Positions 1 through 7,572 of a stretch of 64,000 nucleotides of DNA are shown here, piece by piece. The stretch's first letter is position 1. Each line of letters opens with the position of its first letter. The stretch comes from Methanolinea sp. (GTDB lineage Archaea; Halobacteriota; Methanomicrobia; Methanomicrobiales; Methanospirillaceae). The notes beneath the pieces are model-generated. The model searched no databases, was not told where the DNA came from, and saw nothing but the letters and a program-made list of their open reading frames with translations. The position numbers and the translations under genes are program-made. The stretch is from the NCBI GenBank assembly GCA_030055515.1, contig JASFYI010000001.1, positions 558,001 to 622,000 of the forward strand, read 5' to 3'.

Positions 1-1284
1 CCCGAGCGCGCCGCCCCTCGCGACGATGTCCTCCACCGTGGTCCAGCGGAACTCGTTGATCGCCCTCCGGCCGAGGATGGTCCGGGCGAGTTCCTCCCCG
101 CTATTTGGCACTTCCACAAAGTACCCTTCCTCCCTCATCCGCGCGAGGATCCGCGCCACCGACTCGAGGGCATCGAGGTGCGCTGCCGCGCCCACGTTCG
201 CCTCGACCGAGGCACAGGCAGAGCTGTTCAGGACGAAGGCTACCCTCTTTTCGCTGTTGGGCTTCTCCCGCAGCCTCAGGATGGCCCTCGCGCGCGCGGC
301 GAGGGTGCGGACCCTCTCGGGGATGGGGTCGTGCCATTCCTGCCCGGAACCCTCCGGCCCGTCCCCCCTCGCGCACCCTACCGGGATCATCCCCGTCATC
401 CCGTACATCTCCGGGAGGATCACGGACCACGCGAGTTCCGTGCTGGAGAGGCCGTCCTGCTTCTCCCTCCACTCATCTCCTGTCCTGTAGTAGACGACGA
501 GTGGGTGGATGACGGGGACATCCAGTTCCGCAAAGACCCTCTCGGGTTCCGCGGCGTCGTGGGAGAGGGCAGAAGACTGGAGGCAGACGAGGAGGTCGAC
601 CCCCCTGAAGTAATCCCTGATGACGGCAGTCGAATCCCGGATACCGACCGCGGCATCGCCGGTCCCGGGCGAGAAGACGGCGATGACATCGCAGTCACGT
701 TCGAGTTCCCTGATGAGCCCGTCGACCACGGCGAGATCCCCGTTTGCCCAGTAGATGCGGGAGAAGAGGATCCCGACCGCGTGCGCGTGGTGCCTCCCCC
801 TCCACGCCCAGTACTCGTCGGCAGAGGAGAAGACGCGGGGGGCATCGGGATGGTACGCGCCCTCCCAGAGCTCCGGCGAGGGTTCCGCGAAGGAGATTTG
901 CCTGCCGAGGACCTCCGAGGCGAGGTACCGGAGGAGGTTGACCATGTTTCCCTCGCCGCCGCACGAGAAGTACGCGCTCACCCTCGCGACGACCGCCGGG
1001 GGCTGGTTTGAGACGCGCCAGAGGGAGGGATCCTGCCCGAACGAGATGACGGGGACACCCTCGGGGAGGGCGGCGACGACCGTGTCCCAGTAGCTGTCCT
1101 GCGTCGGGTGGAGGAGGATGACGTCCGAGCCGGCGAGCGAATCGATGCAGGCGGAGAGGACCTCTCCATCCCGCAACCGGAACGTCGCCCACGCGTTCAG
1201 CGCGACCCCCTCCCTCTCGGCAGCCTCGCGGAGCAGCGGGAGTTCGCTCCCCCAGACGATGGCCGAAACGCGCACCTTTCTCAC
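1..1284 (-). CDS. cobN: Cobaltochelatase CobN-like protein, N-terminal part (runs off left edge)
   Basis: The reading frame is open from a GTG at 1284 to the window edge (428 codons) and is therefore incomplete at its 3' end. The visible part matches the N-terminal half of the large CobN/Mg-chelatase H family, which inserts Co (or Mg) into tetrapyrroles with ATP-driven partners. A stretch reading KPNSEKRVAFVLNSS, followed by a small-residue region and LDALESVARIL, is the typical CobN core. The GTG start overlaps the TGA of the upstream ATPase gene by four bases, so it is the last visible gene of a metal or corrinoid transport operon. CobN-like proteins in methanogens often sit beside such transporters without CobS/CobT. 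True cobalt chelation versus a metal-handling role cannot be decided here. Confidence 0.88.
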   Translation of the reverse strand, partial: MRKVRVSAIVWGSELPLLREAAEREGVALNAWATFRLRDGEVLSACIDSLAGSDVILLHPTQDSYWDTVVAALPEGVPVISFGQDPSLWRVSNQPPAVVARVSAYFSCGGEGNMVNLLRYLASEVLGRQISFAEPSPELWEGAYHPDAPRVFSSADEYWAWRGRHHAHAVGILFSRIYWANGDLAVVDGLIRELERDCDVIAVFSPGTGDAAVGIRDSTAVIRDYFRGVDLLVCLQSSALSHDAAEPERVFAELDVPVIHPLVVYYRTGDEWREKQDGLSSTELAWSVILPEMYGMTGMIPVGCARGDGPEGSGQEWHDPIPERVRTLAARARAILRLREKPNSEKRVAFVLNSSACASVEANVGAAAHLDALESVARILARMREEGYFVEVPNSGEELARTILGRRAINEFRWTTVEDIVARGGALG

Positions 1285-2051
1285 GCTCCCACGGGTTCCA
1301 CGGGGACGATGACGGGGATCCCGTCCACCTTCGCGGTCGCGACCCTCACGCCGTAGACATCCCTTATTGTCTCCCCTGTGAGTATCTCTTCCGGCGGGCC
1401 GTCCCCCAAGATGCGGCCGTCCTTCAGGAGAATCACCCTGTCGCAGCAACGGGCCGCGATGTTGAGGTCGTGGATGGCCATCAGGACACCCATCTCCCCT
1501 TTCTTCGCGCGCGACCTGAGTATCGCCATGATCTCGAGCTGGTGGCGGAGGTCAAGGGCGCTCGTGGGTTCGTCGAGGAGGAGGAGGGCGGGTTCCTGCA
1601 CGAGCGCCCGCGCGATCGTCACCTTCTGCCGCTCCCCGCCACTTATCTGCGTCACCTTCCGGAACGCGAGGTCCTGGAGCCCGAGGCTCGCCATCGTCGA
1701 GGTGACGACCTCGATGTCCCGGTCCGCGACCCCCCACGAGACGTAGGGCCGCCTCCCCATCAGGACAGCCTCGAAGACCGTCATCGCCATCCCGACGGAG
1801 AACGCCTGGGGTACGTAGGCGATCAGCCGCGCACGTTCCACCGGTCCCATCGAGGAGACGTCCTTCCCGTCGAGCGTGACCTTCCCCACGGGGGCGAGGA
1901 TGTAATCGATGCACTTGATCAGGGTCGTCTTCCCGCTCCCGTTCGGCCCGAGGACTCCCACGATCTCCCCGTCGCGGACCGCAAGGTCGATTCCAATGAG
2001 GACCTGCCTCTCGCCGTAAGAGAAGGACAGGTTTTCGACTTCGAGCCTCAC
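1281..2051 (-). CDS. FecE/BtuD-type ABC transporter ATPase
   Basis: This 256-residue ATPase powers uptake of a metal chelate, siderophore or corrinoid through the adjacent FecCD-type permease. Walker A (GPNGSGKTT, residues 35-43), the signature ISGGERQ and Walker B (LLLLDEPTSALD) are intact. The frame stays open far upstream, but that extension is the antisense of the permease gene. The GTG at 2051 is chosen because it overlaps the permease stop as GTGA and starts exactly at the conserved first beta strand. Its own stop overlaps the CobN start by GTGA. The order binding protein, permease, ATPase, CobN suggests import of a metal substrate linked to tetrapyrrole metallation. Confidence 0.92.
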   Translation of the reverse strand: MRLEVENLSFSYGERQVLIGIDLAVRDGEIVGVLGPNGSGKTTLIKCIDYILAPVGKVTLDGKDVSSMGPVERARLIAYVPQAFSVGMAMTVFEAVLMGRRPYVSWGVADRDIEVVTSTMASLGLQDLAFRKVTQISGGERQKVTIARALVQEPALLLLDEPTSALDLRHQLEIMAILRSRAKKGEMGVLMAIHDLNIAARCCDRVILLKDGRILGDGPPEEILTGETIRDVYGVRVATAKVDGIPVIVPVEPVGA

Positions 2052-3109
2052 CAGTACTCCTCCTTCCTGCGCACGAAGAGGTAGAGGAAGAACGGGATGC
2101 CGATGAATGATGTCATGATCCCGACCGGGATGATCTGGGGGGCGAGGATGGTCCTCCCGAGCGTGTCGGACGAGAGGAGGATGAGCGATCCCACGAGCCC
2201 GGACGCAACGATGAGGTACCGGTGGTCGCCGCCGATGGCGAGCCGGGTGATGTGGGGTGAAACGAGGCCGATGAAGCCGATGGTCCCCGTGAAGGAGATC
2301 ACGGACGCCGTGACGAGCGAGGCAGCGACCATGTAGAACGTCCTCGTGTGCTCCACCTTCACGCCGAGGCTGTGGGCGACGTGGTCCCCCATGGAGAGGG
2401 AATTGAGGTCCCACGACCTCCACACGAGGAGGGGGGTGATGGCACCGACGACGAGCGTCACGAGCGCGAGCTTCTCCCACGACGTCCGCTGGAGGCTCCC
2501 GAACATCCAGAAGACGACCGCCTGGAGCTGCTCTGTCGATCCCATGTACTGGAGGAAGGATGTCATCGCGCCGAAGAGGTACATGATGATGATGCCCGCG
2601 AGGACCATGCTCTCGGAGGATATCCCCCGGTACCTCGAGAGCCCGTAGATCGCCCCTGCCGCGAGCACACTCATCGAGAACGCGCTCGCGACCACGAGGG
2701 TGTCGGAGTAGACCACCGCGGGGAGCACCACGATCGCGAGGGCCGCGCCGAACGATGCGGCGGAGGCGATCCCGAGGGTGAAGGGGCTCGCGAGGGGATT
2801 CCGCAGGACCCCCTGCATGACGGCCCCGGCGGTCGCAAGGCCGAATCCCGCCACGATGGCAAAGAGGACGCGGTGGAGCCGGAGGTCCCAGACGATGGTG
2901 GATACCACGGGGTTGGATTCGAAGGCTGCGGGCGCGAACCTCGACGCGATCGCTCCTGCCACGTCCCCTATCCCGAACCCCGCAGAACCGGTCGTCACCG
3001 CGACGAGGGAGAGGAGGAAGGTGACGAGGATGAGGGCGACGATGAAGAGGACCCTCCGGGCCTGCACGCTGCGGAATGCGTGGATCAGCCCCTTCTCCCC
3101 TTTTCCCAT
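2048..3109 (-). CDS. FecCD/BtuC-type ABC transporter permease
   Basis: This is a polytopic membrane protein of about 353 residues in the FecCD family, the channel of a cobalamin, siderophore or metal-chelate importer. It shows the usual eight to ten hydrophobic segments, the conserved GAVMQGVLRNPLASP region after the second segment and the FIGLVSPHITR motif near the C-terminus. The ATG at 3109 is preferred because a GGAGAGG Shine-Dalgarno lies about eight bases upstream. An ATG at 3133 would add eight residues and sit closer to the preceding gene. The stop overlaps the ATPase start. Substrate identity is inferred only from neighbours. Confidence 0.92.
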   Translation of the reverse strand: MGKGEKGLIHAFRSVQARRVLFIVALILVTFLLSLVAVTTGSAGFGIGDVAGAIASRFAPAAFESNPVVSTIVWDLRLHRVLFAIVAGFGLATAGAVMQGVLRNPLASPFTLGIASAASFGAALAIVVLPAVVYSDTLVVASAFSMSVLAAGAIYGLSRYRGISSESMVLAGIIIMYLFGAMTSFLQYMGSTEQLQAVVFWMFGSLQRTSWEKLALVTLVVGAITPLLVWRSWDLNSLSMGDHVAHSLGVKVEHTRTFYMVAASLVTASVISFTGTIGFIGLVSPHITRLAIGGDHRYLIVASGLVGSLILLSSDTLGRTILAPQIIPVGIMTSFIGIPFFLYLFVRRKEEYW

Positions 3110-3141
3110 CGTTTCCGCCTCTCCTTGGTTCATGGGAGTAC

Positions 3142-4350
3142 TCAGTCCGCGGGATACACGAACAGATCTGGCCGCGCGAGCGCGGGGTCGAGTTTCTGGA
3201 ACCTCACCAGGTACTCGCGGTGGAGCCCGGCGGGGTCGAGTCTCCCCGCACTCGCCGGGTGGAACCACCGTGCCATGTAGGTGACCCCGATGATGTACTG
3301 GGGTCCGCCGAGGATCGCGTTGTGGAGGATGTAAATCCTCCCTTCCCTCGCGGCAGGCAGGTCATTCCACCCCGGCCTCGCGAGGAGGGCCCTGTGGATG
3401 TCTGCAAACCGCGTGGCGTTCTGGCCGGAGTACCCCCCGAACACGTACTTCCCGGACCCCGCGAGTTTCACGACAACGTGCGGCCGCCGCGCGACGATGG
3501 ATTCCGGGTCGACCTCGGGGTACTCGGACTGGCTGTCCGAGAATATGTTCGCGCCCCCGGCCATCGCCACCTTGACGTGGTACCCTGACCCGGGTCCCGC
3601 GCTCTTGTAGTCGTTCCACGTCTCGATGTAGACGGGGACGGGCGGCTCTGACCCGACCGCGTCCCTCACGCCCGCGAGTGCGGAGGTGTAGAACCTGTCG
3701 AGCTGGTCGAATTCCGCTTCCTTCCCGAAGATGAGGGCGATATTCCGGGCATCCTCGAGGTACGTCTCCGGGCGGTAGCAGTCGAACCGGAAGACGTGCG
3801 CCCGGGGGAGCGAAGTCCTCACCCTCTTTTCTATCTCGTCGCACTCGGCCGTGCTCACGGAAGCATACAGGAAGAGCGCGTCGGGCTGCAGGGAGACTAT
3901 CTTCTCGAGGTCAGGTGCCCAGATCGAGCCGACGGACGGGTACCCGGCGTACTCGGGGAAAAACTCGGGTTTCTGGGCGTTGTACTTGTCGACGGCCACG
4001 ACGACATCCCTGCCGACGGAGAGCGCCCGCATCGTCTCGAGTGTCTCCCCGTTCATGACGATGATTCTCCGGAGCGGACGGGAGAGGGTGACCGTCCTCC
4101 CCGCTGAATCAGTCACTGTCCTCTCCCTGCCGCCCCAGTGGAGGAAGATCCACGCGGCATCGCGGAGGTCATCGAAATCGCTGCCGGAGACCGGGGTTCC
4201 CGATTCCATCGTGTCGAGGATGCGGGCAGAGATCTCGCCGCGCGAGATCGCGCCGTCACCGTCCGTGTCCAACGGGAGACCCGCGGAGACGTGTGAACAC
4301 CCGAGGAGCAGGGTGAGCAGGAGACAGAGGGCGAGTACTGTTGCTTTCAC
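3142..4350 (-). CDS. BtuF/FecB-type substrate-binding lipoprotein with N-terminal EF-hand
   Basis: This 402-residue periplasmic-type binding protein has a signal peptide ending in a lipobox-like LLLGC (Cys about residue 18), so it may be membrane anchored. Directly after the signal lies a perfect 12-residue EF-hand loop, DTDGDGAISRGE (residues 28-39), inside a dockerin-like segment. The remaining residues form the two-lobed Peripla_BP_2 fold seen in corrinoid and siderophore receptors, with GRTVTLSRPLRRIIVMNG opening the first lobe. The GTG at 4350 overlaps the upstream stop by GTGA. The EF-hand may bind calcium for stability or mediate docking. The ligand is not determined by sequence. Confidence 0.9.
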   Translation of the reverse strand: MKATVLALCLLLTLLLGCSHVSAGLPLDTDGDGAISRGEISARILDTMESGTPVSGSDFDDLRDAAWIFLHWGGRERTVTDSAGRTVTLSRPLRRIIVMNGETLETMRALSVGRDVVVAVDKYNAQKPEFFPEYAGYPSVGSIWAPDLEKIVSLQPDALFLYASVSTAECDEIEKRVRTSLPRAHVFRFDCYRPETYLEDARNIALIFGKEAEFDQLDRFYTSALAGVRDAVGSEPPVPVYIETWNDYKSAGPGSGYHVKVAMAGGANIFSDSQSEYPEVDPESIVARRPHVVVKLAGSGKYVFGGYSGQNATRFADIHRALLARPGWNDLPAAREGRIYILHNAILGGPQYIIGVTYMARWFHPASAGRLDPAGLHREYLVRFQKLDPALARPDLFVYPAD

Positions 4351-4868
4351 GGGATACCACGCCTCCCCCCGCGTATCTTCCCCGCGACTCCGAGTGCACA
4401 CGCCACGGCCGCGAGGGACCCCGCGAGCACCGGACTCGATTTGCGGGTGGAATCGCGGTCCCCCTCTCCCGGTGCCGGGGTGTCATGGGGCTGCACACTG
4501 CCCGCCGGTATGACGCTGCCCGTCTCTCCCGTCTCGAAGTCGGTCCACGACCCGCTGAGGGCTCTCTCGGGATTCTCCGCTGCCGCAAGCACGTACGTCA
4601 CGTTCCGCTCGACGAGCGCAACGAGGAATAGTGTCTTCCCCCTCTCCCTGTACTGGTCCGGAGGGAGGGAGACACCGAGTACCTCGCAGCCGTCCGGGAG
4701 GAATTCCGCGATTCCTGCAACTGTCTCGTCCGACAGGATGAGTGTGACCCTGTACGTGGCATTCCCCTCGTCGGCCACCGTTCTCTCGACGGTCAGGGCA
4801 CACGCCTGCGGGACGAAGAGGAGGAACACAACCGCCGTGAGGACTGTCCCCGCTGACCAGCGCGCCAT
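4347..4868 (-). CDS. Secreted hypothetical protein, first gene of metal-uptake operon
   Basis: This protein of about 173 residues is not recognised as a known family. It has a clear signal peptide (hydrophobic core TVLTAVVFLLFVPQACA), a beta-rich extracellular domain with a segment reading SGSWTDFETGETGSVI, a low-complexity linker and a C-terminal hydrophobic segment followed by basic residues. It therefore looks membrane anchored at its C-terminus. The ATG at 4868 is chosen because it opens the signal peptide; there is no Shine-Dalgarno, so the transcript may be nearly leaderless. It is translationally coupled to the binding-protein gene, suggesting an accessory surface role in metal capture. 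Confidence 0.75.
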   Translation of the reverse strand: MARWSAGTVLTAVVFLLFVPQACALTVERTVADEGNATYRVTLILSDETVAGIAEFLPDGCEVLGVSLPPDQYRERGKTLFLVALVERNVTYVLAAAENPERALSGSWTDFETGETGSVIPAGSVQPHDTPAPGEGDRDSTRKSSPVLAGSLAAVACALGVAGKIRGGRRGIP

Positions 4869-4888
4869 GGCTAGATATGTTCTTGTAC

Positions 4889-4913
4889 TACACAAAAGTG
4901 TAATGGTTTTACA
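4889..4913. promoter_or_regulatory. Candidate operator: two overlapping inverted repeats
   Basis: Two interlocking perfect inverted repeats are visible: TACAC-N4-GTGTA (4889-4902) and TGTAA-N5-TTACA (4899-4913). They lie about 25 bases downstream of an AAATATC TATA-like box (minus strand, 4931-4925), so they would cover the expected transcription start of the leftward metal-uptake operon. A metal-responsive repressor is a reasonable guess; which one is unknown. Confidence 0.5.
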
Positions 4914-5127
4914 TTGTCTTCACAGATATTTCTTGCTGAGTGGAAAGTATGTCAAAATAATAATTTTGTATTAATTCTTGTGATTAATTCCTGTCAGGGT
5001 GTCAGTGACCCCTGCCCGACGCGGTGCAGAAAACCATCCCCGTTGCCTCGTGCACCCCTGTTCGGAAATACTATCTCCATGGAGGGGGAGACTCTCTTCG
5101 TATCCACTCGCGGGGGAAGGAGGACGC

Positions 5128-6084
5128 ATGGTTCCCATCGAGACTTCAGGGCTCACGAAGTACTATGGGGATCTCTGCGCCGTCGACGACCTCGACCTCT
5201 CCGTGGGAAACGAGATATTCGGGCTCCTCGGACCGAACGGGAGCGGGAAGACGACCACGGTACTCATGCTGACGACGCTTCTAGAGCCCACGCGCGGGCA
5301 CGCACGGGTGTGCGGGTACGACGTGCGGGAAGAGGCGCGGGAGGTCCGGAGACAGATAAGCTACGTCCCCCAGGAGATGGCTGTCGACATCAAGCTGACC
5401 GGCAGGGAGAATGTCGCCCTCTTCGCGAAGCTCTACGGGATTTCGCGTCGTGACGAGGCGATCGACAGGGTCCTCGAGATGATGGACCTCTCGGAGCGGG
5501 CAGACGACCTCGTCAAGACGTACTCCGGCGGCATGCGCCGCCGCCTCGAGCTCGCCCAGGCGCTCGTCCACGAGCCCAAGGTCCTCTTCCTCGACGAGCC
5601 CACGATAGGACTGGACGTCGCGGCGAGGAGAAAGATCTGGGAGCATATCAAGGCACTCAGGTCACGGGGGATGACGATCTTCGTGACGACGCACTACATG
5701 GACGAGGCCGATGCATCCTGCGACCGCGTTGCGATCCTCGACCGCGGCCGGGTCGTCGCCGTGGACTCGCCTCCCTCACTCCGGGCCCGCATCGGGAAAG
5801 GCATCATAAGCGCGCGGGTCACGGGGAGAGTCGCGGGGGATCCCCCCCCGGGGATAGAGATCCTCGGGGAGAGGGAGGGTGGCGAGGTCGTCTTCTCCAC
5901 GGACCACGGGTCGGAGAAACTCCCCGAGCTCTTCCGGTGGCTCGAGGGCCGGGGGCACAAGGTCCACTCGCTCAGCCTCCGCGAGCCCACGCTCGATGAC
6001 GTTTTCCTCGCCCTCGTGGGGACGCGGGAGGACGGCTACGGCTTCGACGACCACCGCTTCAGGACGATTCTGCGGAGGAGATGA
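5128..6084 (+). CDS. ABC-2 type exporter ATPase (multidrug/daunorubicin-like)
   Basis: This 318-residue nucleotide-binding subunit belongs to the DrrA/CcmA-like exporter family and works with the membrane protein encoded next to it. Walker A (GPNGSGKTT), the signature YSGGMRRRLELAQAL, Walker B (VLFLDEPTIGLD) and the switch histidine region (TTHYMDEAD) are present. A C-terminal accessory domain typical of this family ends in LREPTLDDVFLALVG. The ATG at 5128 is fixed by an excellent GGAGG Shine-Dalgarno, and frames upstream of it are not conserved in character. The stop overlaps the permease start (ATGA). The exported compound is unknown. It is transcribed divergently from the metal-uptake operon. 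Confidence 0.92.
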   Translation: MVPIETSGLTKYYGDLCAVDDLDLSVGNEIFGLLGPNGSGKTTTVLMLTTLLEPTRGHARVCGYDVREEAREVRRQISYVPQEMAVDIKLTGRENVALFAKLYGISRRDEAIDRVLEMMDLSERADDLVKTYSGGMRRRLELAQALVHEPKVLFLDEPTIGLDVAARRKIWEHIKALRSRGMTIFVTTHYMDEADASCDRVAILDRGRVVAVDSPPSLRARIGKGIISARVTGRVAGDPPPGIEILGEREGGEVVFSTDHGSEKLPELFRWLEGRGHKVHSLSLREPTLDDVFLALVGTREDGYGFDDHRFRTILRRR

Positions 6085-6809
6085 TGAAGGATATCATCTA
6101 CTACTTCGAGCGCGACATGCTCCGGTGGGTGAGGGGAAGGATCTCGGTCGTCTCTGCACTCATCATGCCCGCTGCCTGGCTCGTCTTCGTCGGCCTCGCG
6201 CTCCCGACGACTTTCTCCGAGCATTACATCGACTTCATCACCCCCGGGATACTCGTCCTCACGATGCTCGGCGCTTCCCTTCAGGGGGGCTCGCTCCTCA
6301 TCTTCGACAAGATCCTCGGGTTCCTCAACAAGTTCCTCGCGCTCCCCTCGTCCCGCGAGAGCATCCTCCTCGGGAAGATCCTCTTCATCACCACCCGCGG
6401 GCTCATCCAGGCGACGGTCATCCTCGTGCTCGCGTGGGTGCTCGGCGCTTCCCTCCTCTCCCCCGCGGGAATCCTCCTCTCGTACGGTATCCTCGCGCTC
6501 TTCGGGATACTCCTCTCCGCGTTCTCGACGACGATCGCGCTCTACCTCTCTGACCACGACTCCTACGCCGCGTTCAACGCGATGGTGAGCATGCCCCTCT
6601 TCTTCACGAGCAGTGCGCTCATGCCCTACGACGTCATGCCCCCGTGGCTCTCGATGCTCGCGTACTGGAACCCCGTGAGCTTCGCGATCGACGCGATCCG
6701 GTCTCTCCAAGGGGGGGCGATTGCATGGACGCGCATCGGCGCGCTCGCTCTCCTCGCCGTCCTCGTCGTCGGGTTCTGCATCCACAAGTTCCGCACCATC
6801 ACCATATGA
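6081..6809 (+). CDS. ABC-2 type exporter permease
   Basis: This 242-residue integral membrane protein of the ABC-2 family has about six hydrophobic segments and a cytoplasmic N-terminus. It forms the export channel with the ATPase encoded just upstream; the two genes overlap as ATGA. A second in-frame ATG immediately follows and could be the true start. The segment GFLNKFLALPSSRESILLGK between the second and third membrane spans is the usual conserved loop of this family. Function is inferred as export of a small molecule or lipid. Confidence 0.9.
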   Translation: MMKDIIYYFERDMLRWVRGRISVVSALIMPAAWLVFVGLALPTTFSEHYIDFITPGILVLTMLGASLQGGSLLIFDKILGFLNKFLALPSSRESILLGKILFITTRGLIQATVILVLAWVLGASLLSPAGILLSYGILALFGILLSAFSTTIALYLSDHDSYAAFNAMVSMPLFFTSSALMPYDVMPPWLSMLAYWNPVSFAIDAIRSLQGGAIAWTRIGALALLAVLVVGFCIHKFRTITI

Positions 6810-6885
6810 GGGGAGACGACCTCCTTCCTTCCTCCCCGCGTGGATGCCACTGTCCCGCAGTTGTCGCCCGGGGTAGTCAGAATAA

Positions 6886-6905
6886 AGGTATTTAATATCA
6901 TACCT
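6886..6905. promoter_or_regulatory. Inverted repeat in A+T-rich intergenic promoter region
   Basis: AGGTAT-N8-ATACCT is a perfect 6-bp-arm inverted repeat inside an A+T-rich block (about 6880-6950) between the exporter operon and the small hypothetical gene at 7065. It could be an operator or part of a promoter. A second hairpin, CCTGCC-AAA-GGCAGG, lies at 6980-6994. Confidence 0.3.
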
Positions 6906-7064
6906 AATAACAAAAATATAAAAAAATTTATTACTACATCCATTCCATACTGGTACGGCGGATATCAGTCGCCTGACATCCTGCCAAAGGCAGGAGGATC
7001 CCCGGGGGACCGGGGACTCTGCCGCCTCATGGTCAATGAATCGTTGGAAGGAGGGGGAACCGTG

Positions 7065-7388
7065 ATGCCGGGAACAACTCTGAAGGGTGGTTCCACACTC
7101 GACATAAAGAAAGACCGATGCCTCTACTGGGCGCCACGCGGTCCTCCCGGGAGCGCCTATTCCCGTGGAAAAGACCTCTATGCGCACAAGAGAAAGGGGA
7201 TGACTCCTCTCTACTATCTCCACTACTGGTCGGTGAATCCGGGCGAGAAGGATCGCTTCGTTCCCGTATCGCCGGTAATGGCCGCGCGTTTCCTCGAGGA
7301 GAGGGGACTCGTGTGCCCCGAGATCGGCCATCAGCGGGGGGCAGAGATCCTTCGCCGGTGGGGGTACGGCATCCTCGAGGAATTTTGA
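7065..7388 (+). CDS. Hypothetical protein, 107 residues
   Basis: I do not recognise this family. The ATG at 7065 follows a strong GGAAGGAGGGGG Shine-Dalgarno. The protein is soluble, basic in its first half (KRKGMTPLYYLHYW) and ends in a predicted helical region (RGAEILRRWGYGILEEF). It has no signal peptide and no clear metal motif, with only two cysteines. It stands alone between the exporter operon and the 3' end of the convergent DUF3344 operon. The good ribosome-binding site and coding character argue that it is real. Confidence 0.65.
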   Translation: MPGTTLKGGSTLDIKKDRCLYWAPRGPPGSAYSRGKDLYAHKRKGMTPLYYLHYWSVNPGEKDRFVPVSPVMAARFLEERGLVCPEIGHQRGAEILRRWGYGILEEF

Positions 7389-7572
7389 AAGGAAGGAAAA
7401 AATCCGCCGGTAAAGCCATACTGCCCGTCCCCTCGTGGGGGAGAGATCCCCCACTAGAAACCTTTCACCCATTCTCTCGTTCACGTTTTTTTTGCACTGG
7501 CCACGGAAAGGCAGCCGCACTCCGCGACTCGAGGGATACCACGCCTGCCTTTCCCCCTCGTTTTCCGGACTG

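Noticed and set aside
178-1011. Long plus-strand open frame opposite cobN
   Set aside because: Composition is typical of the antisense of a G+C-rich gene (Arg, Asp, Pro, Glu-rich), while the minus frame has CobN motifs.
2348-3280. Plus-strand 310-codon frame opposite the FecCD permease
   Set aside because: Highly charged, low-complexity sequence that mirrors the membrane protein on the other strand; no start signal.
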